From positions 2,183,203 to 2,247,202 of the forward strand of contig NZ_JAGINW010000001.1 in assembly GCF_017876405.1 (NCBI RefSeq): 64,000 nt of DNA, in the 5' to 3' direction. The DNA comes from Kibdelosporangium banguiense (GTDB lineage: Bacteria > Actinomycetota > Actinomycetes > Mycobacteriales > Pseudonocardiaceae). The notes under the pieces were generated by a model that was not told the origin of the DNA, did not search any database, and worked only from the letters and a program-made list of their open reading frames with translations. Position 1 is the stretch's first letter. The number at the start of each line of letters is the position of its first letter. The position numbers were made by a program, and so were the translations under genes. Shown in pieces: positions 7,932-16,667 of this stretch.

Positions 7932-8729
7932 GTGGCTTCGGAAACGATGCTGTCGGTCAGCAACCTGGAGGTCGTTTATGACGATGTCGTCCTGGTTTTA
8001 CGTGGGCTGAGCCTGGACGTCCCCGCTGGATCGATCGTCGCGGTGCTCGGTGCCAACGGTGCCGGCAAGACGACGTTGCTCAGAGCCGTGACGGGCCTGC
8101 TCGGCCCGCACCGCGGAAAGATCACCAAAGGCTCCGTCCGGCTGGACGGCACCGACATCACCGGCGCGGACCCGGCCAAGATCGTCCGCAACGGCATCGC
8201 CCAGGTTCTCGAAGGCCGGCGCGTGTTCGCCGAGATCACAGTCGACGAGAACCTCCGCGCGGGAGCGCATACCCGTAGATCGCGTGCCGAGGTCAAGCAG
8301 TCGTACACCCGGGTGCTCGAGCTGTTCCCGATCCTGGCCGAACGGCGCAAATCCATCGCCGGCTACCTGTCCGGCGGCGAGCAGCAGATGCTCGCGATCG
8401 GCCGCGCACTCATGGCCTCACCTCGATTACTCCTTCTTGACGAGCCGTCCCTGGGACTCGCGCCCCGTCTGGTCGAGCAGGTGCGCGACATCATCGTGCA
8501 GATCAACCAGCAGGGCACGAGCGTGCTGCTGGTCGAACAGAACGCGGTGATGGCGCTGGCCATCGCCAGCGCGGGCTACGTGCTGGAGAACGGGAAGGTC
8601 GTCAAGGACGGCCCGGCCTCGGACCTGCTGGCCGACGAGGACATCCGCGAGTTCTACCTGGGCTCCGGCGAGCGGCGGTCGTTCGCCGACATCAAGAGCT
8701 ACCGGAGGAGGAAGCGTTGGAGCGCTTGA
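7932..8729 (+). CDS. livF: Branched-chain amino acid-type ABC transporter ATP-binding protein (LivF-like)
   Basis: One of two ATPase subunits of a Liv/HAAT-type importer. The 265-residue product has Walker A (GANGAGKTT), the signature LSGGEQQM and Walker B (LLLLDEPSLGL), with the LivF-typical GRRVFAEITVDENL region. It ends in a basic tail (KSYRRRKR). The GTG at 7932 or the ATG at 7947 is preferred to the ATG at 7890, because the latter would begin two bases after the Crp-like site and no ribosome-binding site precedes it. First gene of a six-gene unit; its 3' end overlaps the livG start. Confidence 0.88.
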   Translation: MASETMLSVSNLEVVYDDVVLVLRGLSLDVPAGSIVAVLGANGAGKTTLLRAVTGLLGPHRGKITKGSVRLDGTDITGADPAKIVRNGIAQVLEGRRVFAEITVDENLRAGAHTRRSRAEVKQSYTRVLELFPILAERRKSIAGYLSGGEQQMLAIGRALMASPRLLLLDEPSLGLAPRLVEQVRDIIVQINQQGTSVLLVEQNAVMALAIASAGYVLENGKVVKDGPASDLLADEDIREFYLGSGERRSFADIKSYRRRKRWSA

Positions 8730-9493
8730 CGCCGATGCTCAAGGTACGCGACCTGGTGTTGCGGTTCGGCGGCGTGACCGCGCTGAACGGCGTGAGCTTC
8801 GATGTCGGCCACGGCGAACTCTTCGCGATCATCGGGCCCAACGGCGCGGGCAAGACCTCGATCTTCAACTGTCTCAACGGGGTCTACCGGCCGCAGGAGG
8901 GCACGATCGAGCTCGCCGGGGCGCCGCTGACCGGCAAGTCGCCCGCGGCGATCGCCTCGCTCGGCGTGGCACGCACGTTTCAGAACCTCGGGCTGTTCCA
9001 GCATCTCAGCCTGATCGACAACCTGATGCTGGGCCGTCATCACCTGATGAGCACCGGGATGCTGTCCGGGATGCTCTGGTGGGGCCGGGCCAAACGCGAG
9101 GAGATCGCGCACCGCTCGGCCGTCGAGTCGATCATCGAACTGCTCGAGCTCGAGTCGTACCGGCGGATGCCTGCGGGGCTGCTGCCCTACGGCGTGGCCA
9201 AACGCGCCGAACTGGGCCGGGCGCTGGCGATGGAGCCGACGCTGCTGCTGCTCGACGAGCCGGTCGCCGGGATGAACCTCGAGGAGACCGAGGACATGGC
9301 CCGGTACATCACCGAGGTCCGCCGCCAGTTGCCGGTGACCATGATCCTGGTGGAGCACGACATGGGTCTGGTCATGGACCTCGCCAGCCGAGTACTCGTG
9401 CTCGATTTCGGTGTGGTGATCGCGACCGGAGAACCTGCCGAGGTACAGGAAAATCCCCAGGTCATCGAGGCTTACTTGGGCGGTGCAGCATGA
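8717..9493 (+). CDS. livG: Branched-chain amino acid-type ABC transporter ATP-binding protein (LivG-like)
   Basis: The second ATPase of the importer, 258 residues. Walker A is GPNGAGKTS and Walker B LLLLDEPVAGM, the LivG form. The signature region, usually LSYGQQRRLE, reads LPYGVAKRAELGRAL here, which departs from the LSGGQ consensus. The TTG at 8717 has a strong AGGAGG upstream (CCGGAGGAGGAAGCG) and overlaps the end of the LivF gene. The stop overlaps the next ATG as ATGA. Substrate choice is set by the binding protein and is not known. Confidence 0.88.
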   Translation: MERLTPMLKVRDLVLRFGGVTALNGVSFDVGHGELFAIIGPNGAGKTSIFNCLNGVYRPQEGTIELAGAPLTGKSPAAIASLGVARTFQNLGLFQHLSLIDNLMLGRHHLMSTGMLSGMLWWGRAKREEIAHRSAVESIIELLELESYRRMPAGLLPYGVAKRAELGRALAMEPTLLLLDEPVAGMNLEETEDMARYITEVRRQLPVTMILVEHDMGLVMDLASRVLVLDFGVVIATGEPAEVQENPQVIEAYLGGAA

Positions 9494-11286
9494 GCGCGAC
9501 CCTGCAGAAGACCGAAGTGGACACAGCCACGCTGCCCGCGCGGCTGCTCGAGCTGGCCCGCGACCGGCCGAAGGAGATCGCGTTACGCCGCAAGCACTGG
9601 GGACGTTGGCAGGAAACGACTTGGGCCGGATACGCGCAACGCGTCGCTGACGTCGCCGCAGGTCTGCGCTCGTTGGGCGTGGACGCCGGCAGCCGGGTGG
9701 CGATCCATGCCGAGAACCGTCCTGAGTGGATAATCGCGGACCTTGCCGTGCAGGGGCTCGGCGGAATCAGTGTCGGGATCTACCCGACGTCGCCGGAGAC
9801 CGAAGTCGAGTACCTGCTGGCACACGCCCAGGTTTCCGTGCTCATCACCGAGGACGAGGAACAGCTCGACAAAGTGCTCGCGGTCCGGCACCGGCTCATC
9901 GCCTTGAAGCACATCGTCGTGATCGATCCGCGCGGCGTGCGGTCCGATGACGTGATCCTGTTCGACTCCTTCAAGGATGGCTCTCTCGCAGACTATTCCG
10001 CATCGGTGGCAGGGCTCGATCCTGCCGCGCCTGCGATTCTCGTCTACACCTCAGGAACGACCGGACCGCCAAAGGGCGCTTTGATCTCGCATGCGAACCT
10101 GGTCGCTTCGGGGCGGACATTCACGGCGGCGCTTGGCGCGGGCGCCAACGATGAAGTGCTGAGCTACCTGCCGTTGTGTCACATCGCCGAACGTCTGGTC
10201 TCGGTGATCGACGCGGTGTGGGCCGGGTCGACCGTGAATTTCGGCGAGGGCGGCGAAGCCTTTCCACAGGACCTGCGCGACGTTCAACCGACGGTTTTCC
10301 TTGGCGTGCCCAGGGTGTGGGAAAAGATGATGGCCGGCGTCGAGATCCGGATGGCCGACGCGTCCCGGTTCAAACGGGCGATGTACAAAGTCTGTCTGCG
10401 CCAGGGAAAGCGAATCGCTCCACGCCGGATGACCGGTAAGACCTCTGTGGCCGACAAGCTCATACTCGGGTTGTGTGAGCTGGTGATGTTCCGGCCGTTG
10501 CGGCTGAAACTCGGCATGTCCCGGGTGCGCACGCCGGTCAGCGGCGCCGCGCCGATCGCCCCGCAAGTCCTGGAATACCTGTGGGCCATCGGAATCCCGG
10601 TCCGCGAAGGATACGGCCAGACAGAGAACACGGCGATCTGCACCATCACCCCGGCCGGCGACGTCCGGCTCGGCACCGTCGGGCAGGCCCTGCCCGGAGT
10701 CGAAATCCGGATAGCCGACGACGGCGAAATCCTGACCCGCTCAGCCGGAGTCTTCCAGGGCTACCTCGACGACCCCACAGCAACCGCATCGGCCGTGGAC
10801 CCAGAAGGCTGGCTGCACACCGGAGACGTCGGCGAGATCGACAAGGACGGATTCCTCCGCATCACCGACCGCAAGAAGGACATAATCATCACGGCAGGCG
10901 GCAAGAACATCTCGCCGTCGGAAATCGAAAACCTGCTCAAGGTCTCCCCCTACGTCCGCGAAGCCATCGTGATCGGAGACCGCCGCAAATACCTGACGGC
11001 ATTGATAGGAATCGAGCTCGACACAGTCGGCAACTGGGCAACCCGCCGCGACCTGCCCTACACAACCTACGCGGATCTTTCTGACAAACCCGAGGTCTAC
11101 GCCCTCATCCGCAACGTAGTGACGACCGCCAACAACGAACTCGCCCAAGTCGAACAAGTCAAACGTTTCATCCTCATCAGCAAAGAACTGGACCACGAGG
11201 ACGGCGAACTGACCGCCACCCAGAAAGTGAAGCGCACAGCCATCGAACGCCGCTTCGAAACAGAAATCGAGGCGATGTACAAATGA
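9490..11286 (+). CDS. AMP-binding acyl-CoA synthetase (long-chain fatty acid-CoA ligase type)
   Basis: Activates a carboxylic acid to its CoA thioester through an acyl-adenylate. The 598-residue protein has the P-loop YTSGTTGPPKGALISH, the GYGQTE motif, the hinge GWLHTGDVGEID with DRKKDIIITAGGKNISP, and a C-terminal lysine region (TQKVKR). It resembles the FadD15/FAA long-chain group. It lies inside the importer operon, with ATGA overlaps at both ends, which suggests that the imported substrate is a carboxylic acid trapped as its CoA ester. Fatty or aromatic acid are both possible. Confidence 0.9.
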   Translation: MSATLQKTEVDTATLPARLLELARDRPKEIALRRKHWGRWQETTWAGYAQRVADVAAGLRSLGVDAGSRVAIHAENRPEWIIADLAVQGLGGISVGIYPTSPETEVEYLLAHAQVSVLITEDEEQLDKVLAVRHRLIALKHIVVIDPRGVRSDDVILFDSFKDGSLADYSASVAGLDPAAPAILVYTSGTTGPPKGALISHANLVASGRTFTAALGAGANDEVLSYLPLCHIAERLVSVIDAVWAGSTVNFGEGGEAFPQDLRDVQPTVFLGVPRVWEKMMAGVEIRMADASRFKRAMYKVCLRQGKRIAPRRMTGKTSVADKLILGLCELVMFRPLRLKLGMSRVRTPVSGAAPIAPQVLEYLWAIGIPVREGYGQTENTAICTITPAGDVRLGTVGQALPGVEIRIADDGEILTRSAGVFQGYLDDPTATASAVDPEGWLHTGDVGEIDKDGFLRITDRKKDIIITAGGKNISPSEIENLLKVSPYVREAIVIGDRRKYLTALIGIELDTVGNWATRRDLPYTTYADLSDKPEVYALIRNVVTTANNELAQVEQVKRFILISKELDHEDGELTATQKVKRTAIERRFETEIEAMYK

Positions 11287-12179
11287 CCGCCTTCCTGCAG
11301 AACTGTTTCGCGGGGCTTGCGCTTGGGTCGACTTATGCGTTGGTGGCGCTTGGGTTTGTGGTCATCTTCAAGTCGACCGGGGTGATCAATTTCGCGCAGG
11401 GTGGGCTGCTGGCATTAGGGGCCTATCTCGGGTATACGTTCTCCAATAATCTGCTGGTTGGGTTCGGGGTTGCCATTTTGATGGCCTGTTTGGCCGCTGC
11501 TGTTGTGGGGGCCGGGTTTGAGCGGCTTGTTCTGCGACGGATGGTGGGGCAGCCTCCGTTCGCGGTTATCATGATCACCATTGGTCTGCTGTTCGTGCTG
11601 GAGCCGTTGATTACCGCCGTTTGGGGGTTTGACAACAAGCAGGTCCGGAATCCCTGGAATATTCATACCGTTCAGGTCGGCGATCTTGTTTTCGGGGTTC
11701 GAGATCTTTGGACCATCGGGCTCACTGCTCTTGTTGTTGTCGGGTTCTTTGCTTTCTTCCGGTATTCGCCGTTGGGATTGGCGATGCGGGTGACCGCTTT
11801 TGATCCGGAGGCTGCGTTGGCGCAGGGGATCAGTGCGAGGCGGGTCTATGCTGTGTCGTGGGCTATTGCTGCCGCGTTGGCCGCGTTGGCTGGGATTGCG
11901 ATGGCCGCGGGGCCCGGCGGGCTTTCTCCTTCTATCGGGTTCATTGCTTTGGCGGCTTTCCCGGCGATGATTGTCGGGGGGATGGATTCGCCTGCGGGGG
12001 CCGTGCTCGGTGGACTCATCATCGGGCTGGCCGAGGCGCTTACGCGGGGATACCAGGACCAGCTGTTCTCGTGGGCGGGCGACAACGTTTCTGTCATCGT
12101 GCCCTATCTGCTGATGATCGTGATTCTGCTGATCCGGCCATATGGGCTGCTGGGAACGAAAGACGTGAGGCGAGTCTGA
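11283..12179 (+). CDS. livH: Branched-chain amino acid-type ABC permease (LivH-like)
   Basis: Integral membrane permease of 298 residues with about eight hydrophobic segments. LivH-family stretches are LALGSTYALVALGFVVIFKS near the N-terminus, the VINFAQGGLLALGAYLG segment and the C-terminal GGMDSPAGAVLGGLIIGLAE. It forms the channel with the LivM-like subunit. The ATG overlaps the ligase stop as ATGA, and its own TGA shares a base with the livM ATG. Codon use shifts here to many GGG, GTT and TTT codons compared with the ligase gene just upstream. Confidence 0.9.
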   Translation: MTAFLQNCFAGLALGSTYALVALGFVVIFKSTGVINFAQGGLLALGAYLGYTFSNNLLVGFGVAILMACLAAAVVGAGFERLVLRRMVGQPPFAVIMITIGLLFVLEPLITAVWGFDNKQVRNPWNIHTVQVGDLVFGVRDLWTIGLTALVVVGFFAFFRYSPLGLAMRVTAFDPEAALAQGISARRVYAVSWAIAAALAALAGIAMAAGPGGLSPSIGFIALAAFPAMIVGGMDSPAGAVLGGLIIGLAEALTRGYQDQLFSWAGDNVSVIVPYLLMIVILLIRPYGLLGTKDVRRV

Positions 12180-13276
12180 TGGCCAAGCCGCACCGCAACC
12201 TTGTCCGGGACTATCGCCAGGATCTACGGCTGTTCGGCACGCCGACAGCACGAGTCGGACTCGTGGCCATGCTCGCCGCTCTGGTGATGCTGCCGATGGT
12301 CATCCAGGACGATTTCTGGTTGTCCGTCCTCATTTATGTCGGCATCACCGCGGTCGGTGCGATCGGACTGAATCTGCTGACCGGGTTCACCGGGCAGATC
12401 TCGTTGGGGCACGCCTTCTTCATCGGAGCCGGTGCCTATGTCACGGGTTGGGCCGGTGGTGAACTGGGACTTCCACTCATTCTCTGGCTGCCGATGGCCG
12501 CGCTGGCGGGTGGTCTTCTCGGCGCGGTGATCGGGCCGTTCGCGCTTCGGCTGCGAGGACACTACCTCGCGATCGTGACGCTCGGACTGGTTTTCATCGG
12601 CGAGCATCTGTGGCGCAATTTCAAGGGATTGAGCGGCGGGAACTCCGGCACTTCGATCAATGCGAGCGTTTCGCTCGGACCTGTCGACTTCAACCGGGTC
12701 ACGCTGGCCGGTGAGGTCTACTCACGCAATCAGGGTTACTTCTGGCTGGTCTGGGCGTTGGTCGCGGTGGTCGCGCTGCTGGTGAAGAACCTGGTGCGGA
12801 CCAGGCCTGGGCGGGCCTTGCAGGCCGTGCGGGACCGGGACCAGGCGGCCGAGGTGATCGGGGTACGGGCCGGCCGGTACAAGATCGGCGCGTTTGTCAT
12901 CTCGAGTGCGATCGCCTCGGTCGCCGGCGCGTTGTTCGGGTCCTATCAGCAGTTCGTCAGCCCGGACGAGTGGAATCTGCTGCTGTCCATCCAGTACATC
13001 GCAATTGTCATTGTCGGCGGGCTGGGCACTGTTTTCGGGTCGATTCTCGGCGCGGTCTTCGTCGGCGCGTTGCCCGCGCTGATCGACCGGTTCGGCGACG
13101 CCATTCCCGGTGTGCAGACGAGCGTCGGCGGTGAGGGATTCATCAGCGTGTTCGCCTTGAACCAGGCCATCTTCGGGATTCTGATCGTGTTGTTCCTGGT
13201 TCTGGAGCCACGGGGGCTGGCGGGGATCTGGTTACGTATCAAGGCTTATTTCAAGTCTTGGCCATTCTCGTATTAG
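12179..13276 (+). CDS. livM: Branched-chain amino acid-type ABC permease (LivM-like)
   Basis: Second membrane permease subunit, 365 residues, with about nine to ten membrane segments. The family core is seen in NLLTGFTGQISLGHAFFIG, the HYLAIVTLGLVFI segment and the C-terminal GGLGTVFGSILGAVFVG. The ATG at 12179 shares one base with the LivH stop (TGATG) and is the natural start; the longer open frame from 11858 runs inside livH and is rejected. The substrate-binding protein gene follows after 12 bases. Confidence 0.9.
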   Translation: MAKPHRNLVRDYRQDLRLFGTPTARVGLVAMLAALVMLPMVIQDDFWLSVLIYVGITAVGAIGLNLLTGFTGQISLGHAFFIGAGAYVTGWAGGELGLPLILWLPMAALAGGLLGAVIGPFALRLRGHYLAIVTLGLVFIGEHLWRNFKGLSGGNSGTSINASVSLGPVDFNRVTLAGEVYSRNQGYFWLVWALVAVVALLVKNLVRTRPGRALQAVRDRDQAAEVIGVRAGRYKIGAFVISSAIASVAGALFGSYQQFVSPDEWNLLLSIQYIAIVIVGGLGTVFGSILGAVFVGALPALIDRFGDAIPGVQTSVGGEGFISVFALNQAIFGILIVLFLVLEPRGLAGIWLRIKAYFKSWPFSY

Positions 13277-13288
13277 GAGGCCGTCACC

Positions 13289-14557
13289 ATGTATCGACGC
13301 ATAACACTGGCACTCGCCGCCATGCTGGTCGTGGCGGGATGTGGAGGTGCCGGCGATCAAGGTGGCGGTGGCTCCGGTGGCACCGCCGGCGCGCCGCAGT
13401 CGACCGCCGGTTTCGACGGGACCACCATCAAACTCGGTGTGCTGTCGCCGCTTTCCGGGCCGGTCGCGGTGATCGGCCTGCCGCTGACCGCGGGCAACAA
13501 GATCTGGTTCGACGCGCTCAACCAGCGCGGCGGCGTGGCCGGAAAGTACAAAGTGGAGCTTGTCCAGGAGGACACGCAGTACAAGCCGGACGTGACCGTC
13601 CAGCAGTACAACAAGGTCAAGGGCAACGTGGTCGCGTTCACCCAGATCCTCGGCACCGCGCCGACCTTGGCCGTGCTGCCGCAGCTGAAGTCCGACAAGA
13701 TGCTGGCCGCGCCCGCGTCGCTGGACGCGCTGTGGGTGCGTGAGGCGAACCTGCTGCCGATCGGCGGGCCGTACCAGATCCAGGTGATCAACGCGCTCGA
13801 CCACTATCTGACCGAGGGCGGCGGCACCAAGGACTCCAAGATCTGCAACATGATCCAGGACGACGTCTACGGCGAGGCCGGATTACAGGGCCTGCAGTAC
13901 GCCGCCCAGAAGTACGGCTTCACCATCGCCAACACCCAGCGCTACAAGTCCGGCACGGAGAACTTCACCGGCCAGATCCAGGCACTGGCGGGCGCCGGCT
14001 GCCAGATGGTCTTCCTGACCGCGACCCCCACCGACGCGGGCAAGATCTGGGGCACGGCGGCGCAGGCCAAGTTCAACCCGCGTTGGTACGCGCAGTCCCC
14101 GGCCTACGCGGCCGCGATGTCCAAGTCGCCGATCACGCCGTACCTGCAGGCCACCACCACGATCGTGGCGGAGGGCACCGAGTGGGGCGACACCAAGGTG
14201 GCCGGGATGAAGGACCTGGTCGACCGCACCACGCAGTTCGGCCCCGGCCAGCAGCCCGACTACTACCTGGCCTTCGGCTACAACCAGGGCCGCGCGATGA
14301 CCGCGGTGCTGGAGAAGGCCATCGAACTGGGCAACCTGTCCCACGAAGGCATCCTGGACGCCATGCAGAAACTGGGAACCGTGTCGTTCGACGGCCTCTC
14401 CGGCGACTATGTCTACGGCGCCACGGAATCGCGTAACCCGCCGCGGTCGAGCACTCTGTTCACCGTCGACGCGTCGAAGCCGTTCGGATTGAAGACGTTG
14501 AAGTACAACTTCACCTCCGACGCCGCCAAGACGTTCGAGTTCAAGAAGGCCAGCTGA
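13289..14557 (+). CDS. livK: ABC transporter substrate-binding lipoprotein (LivK-like)
   Basis: A 422-residue secreted lipoprotein. The signal peptide ends in a lipobox (MLVVAGC, Cys at about residue 19), followed by a Gly-rich linker and a type I periplasmic-binding fold starting TTIKLGVLSPLSGPVAVIG. It has the typical QEDTQYKPDVTVQQYNK and YGEAGLQGLQYAAQKYGF stretches. A good AGGAGG lies nine bases before the ATG. As the last gene of the unit, it defines the imported ligand, which given the ligase in the operon is more likely an organic acid than an amino acid. The stop is one base from the convergent esterase stop. Confidence 0.9.
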   Translation: MYRRITLALAAMLVVAGCGGAGDQGGGGSGGTAGAPQSTAGFDGTTIKLGVLSPLSGPVAVIGLPLTAGNKIWFDALNQRGGVAGKYKVELVQEDTQYKPDVTVQQYNKVKGNVVAFTQILGTAPTLAVLPQLKSDKMLAAPASLDALWVREANLLPIGGPYQIQVINALDHYLTEGGGTKDSKICNMIQDDVYGEAGLQGLQYAAQKYGFTIANTQRYKSGTENFTGQIQALAGAGCQMVFLTATPTDAGKIWGTAAQAKFNPRWYAQSPAYAAAMSKSPITPYLQATTTIVAEGTEWGDTKVAGMKDLVDRTTQFGPGQQPDYYLAFGYNQGRAMTAVLEKAIELGNLSHEGILDAMQKLGTVSFDGLSGDYVYGATESRNPPRSSTLFTVDASKPFGLKTLKYNFTSDAAKTFEFKKAS

Positions 14558-14558
14558 G

Positions 14559-15959
14559 TCACTGGAAATACCGGAAGTCGAACGCGTCCCACTCGGCGCG
14601 TTCGGCTTCCCTGGGAGCGAACACCAAGCTGGGAGGCGTGTTCCAGAGCTTGGTGATGCGACCGGACCGGTAATCCGGCCAACCCGGGTTACCGGTTCGG
14701 GCAAACGAAGTCCACGCGCACCGCATCTGATCCGACAACGCCTGAGCCGCACGCGGATTGGCTTTGTAGGCCTCTGCGCCGCCGGGGATACCGGTGAAGG
14801 TCATCGTGCCGAACACAAACGGAAGTTCGGCGGTGTGTACGGCCGGACCCCAGTCGAACTCGTACATATAAGTTCTGGCCCAACGGCTTTGGGCTTCGGC
14901 CAATCGGGTCGCGGGTACGCGCATTGTCTGGTCGGTGAGCATGGCCAGCACATCGTTCCGGTAGACGCGGGCGACCCGGTCAAGATTCAGCTGAGCCGGG
15001 AAGAACGCCCGGTACTCGTCGAGGGTCATGTCCAGGATGCCAGGATCGAACTGGGCGAAATAACGCATCTCGGCTCGATTCGAGCCGGTCAGCACATCGA
15101 TACCGCGTGCGTTGCCTGCTCGTACAGCGTCGATCACAGGTTTCCTGACCAGTTTCCCGTCGACATACGGTCCGAAGTAGACGGCCCCAAGCAGCGGGTT
15201 CGCGCCGACCAGCTTCTCCTGGAGGTGCAGTACCGCCAACGTGGTCAGCCCGGTCAGGTCCACCGGCGGCCGAGGCTGGGAATGAACCATGTAGCCGGAG
15301 CCACTTTGCAGTACCACCCTGCGGAACAGACGTTGCGGATTGTCGGTGGCGAGCATGGCGCTCAACGAGAACGCGCCCTCGGATTCGCCGACCGCGGTGA
15401 CGTTGCGAGGATCACCACCGAACGCACCGATGTTGGACTGCACCCATTCGAGGGCGGTGATCTGATCACGCAGGAAATTGTTGCCTGCTCCCAACAGGCC
15501 CAGGCGGTAGTTCAGAGTCACCACGACCGCGTCACCGGCCAGTTTGGCGCCGGAATAGCGGGGCTCGTTCGCCGTGCCGAACCGGGCCGCGCCGCCGTGA
15601 ATGAACACGATCACCGGATGCCGCCCGCGAGTCCGCGGTGCCCAGACATTCAGGTCCAGACAGTCCTCATTCAGGTAAACCGGTTTGTCGTCGGGGTACT
15701 CCTCCGAGGTCGTGTCGCGGAACTGCGGGCAGACCGCAGTGGAATCCGTGGCCTGGAAGGTGCCGGACCACGGCTGAGCAGGTACGGGCGGCTGTGAGCG
15801 AGGCGCGGTGGCGTACCGGATGCCGCGGTAGACACACTGGGATTCCGCGGCACGCCCCGCGATGACGCCAAGCGGAGTTGTCGTTGTGCACGAGGAAACG
15901 GCCGGGGAAACCGGCGTCGGTGCGATCAGCAAAGCGGCCAGCAGGCCGACGAGTTTCAT
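14559..15959 (-). CDS. Secreted type-B carboxylesterase
   Basis: A 466-residue alpha/beta hydrolase that would hydrolyse carboxylic esters outside the cell. The ATG at 15959 begins a signal peptide (MKLVGLLAALLIAPTPVSP). Type-B carboxylesterase landmarks are YRGIRYATAPR, EDCLDLNVWAP, the oxyanion segment VIVFIHGGA and the nucleophile elbow GESEGA (serine in the middle). A later Glu in SNRAEMRYF and the His in VHTAELPFVFG are likely to complete the triad. An in-frame start at 15977 would add six residues ahead of the signal peptide. It converges with the importer operon and may be unrelated to it, or may release acids for uptake. Confidence 0.88.
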   Translation of the reverse strand: MKLVGLLAALLIAPTPVSPAVSSCTTTTPLGVIAGRAAESQCVYRGIRYATAPRSQPPVPAQPWSGTFQATDSTAVCPQFRDTTSEEYPDDKPVYLNEDCLDLNVWAPRTRGRHPVIVFIHGGAARFGTANEPRYSGAKLAGDAVVVTLNYRLGLLGAGNNFLRDQITALEWVQSNIGAFGGDPRNVTAVGESEGAFSLSAMLATDNPQRLFRRVVLQSGSGYMVHSQPRPPVDLTGLTTLAVLHLQEKLVGANPLLGAVYFGPYVDGKLVRKPVIDAVRAGNARGIDVLTGSNRAEMRYFAQFDPGILDMTLDEYRAFFPAQLNLDRVARVYRNDVLAMLTDQTMRVPATRLAEAQSRWARTYMYEFDWGPAVHTAELPFVFGTMTFTGIPGGAEAYKANPRAAQALSDQMRCAWTSFARTGNPGWPDYRSGRITKLWNTPPSLVFAPREAERAEWDAFDFRYFQ

Positions 15960-16010
15960 ATCAAGAGGTTCGGCCAAATTCCGGAGAAGCGGATCGCCGA
16001 CACGGGCGAG

Positions 16011-16667
16011 TCAGTTCTCACCCGCAATGACCAGACCGGACTCGTACGCGAACACCACAGCCTGCGCCCTATCCCGCAAACCGAGCTTGCTCAACAGGTT
16101 GCTGACGTGCGTCTTGACCGTGTGCTCACTGACATACAGCTCACCCGCGATCTCCACGTTGGACAACCCACGCGCGAGTTGCCGAAGCGTGTCGCGCTCA
16201 CGATCAGTCAACGTCCCAAGTCGCGCGGCAAGTGCGGGGACAGGATGCCCACGCCGAGCCAGATCGGCGATCAACCGGCGGGTCACGCTCGGCGCCAGCA
16301 AAGCGTCCCCGGCGGCAACGAGCCGGATCGCGTTGACCAGGTCATCACGACGAATGTCCTTCAGCAGGAACCCACTCGCACCCGCGCCCAGCGCTGCGTA
16401 GACGTACTCGTCCACATCGAACATGGTCAGCACGATGACCTTGGCTGAAGTCTGCGCGCAGATCTCCCGGGTCGCGGTCACGCCGTCCACACCAGGCATC
16501 CTGATGTCCATCAGCACGATGTCCGGCTTCACGTCGGCGGCGAGCCGAATGGCCGCAGCACCGTCAGCAGCCTCACCGATCACCTCCATGTCAGGCTGCA
16601 CGCCGAGAATCATCGCGAAGCCGCCACGGAACAGGTCCTGGTCGTCGACCACAAGTACGCGCAGCAT
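16011..16667 (-). CDS. NarL/FixJ-family response regulator
   Basis: A 218-residue regulator with an N-terminal receiver domain (LVVDDQ; phosphoacceptor Asp54 in VLMDIRMPG; conserved Lys in LLKDIRRDDL) and a C-terminal LuxR-type helix-turn-helix (LTDRERDTLRQLARGLSNVE...SEHTVKTHVSNLL). Its ATG overlaps the histidine kinase stop (TGATG), so it is the partner of that kinase. Targets are unknown. Confidence 0.93.
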   Translation of the reverse strand: MLRVLVVDDQDLFRGGFAMILGVQPDMEVIGEAADGAAAIRLAADVKPDIVLMDIRMPGVDGVTATREICAQTSAKVIVLTMFDVDEYVYAALGAGASGFLLKDIRRDDLVNAIRLVAAGDALLAPSVTRRLIADLARRGHPVPALAARLGTLTDRERDTLRQLARGLSNVEIAGELYVSEHTVKTHVSNLLSKLGLRDRAQAVVFAYESGLVIAGEN

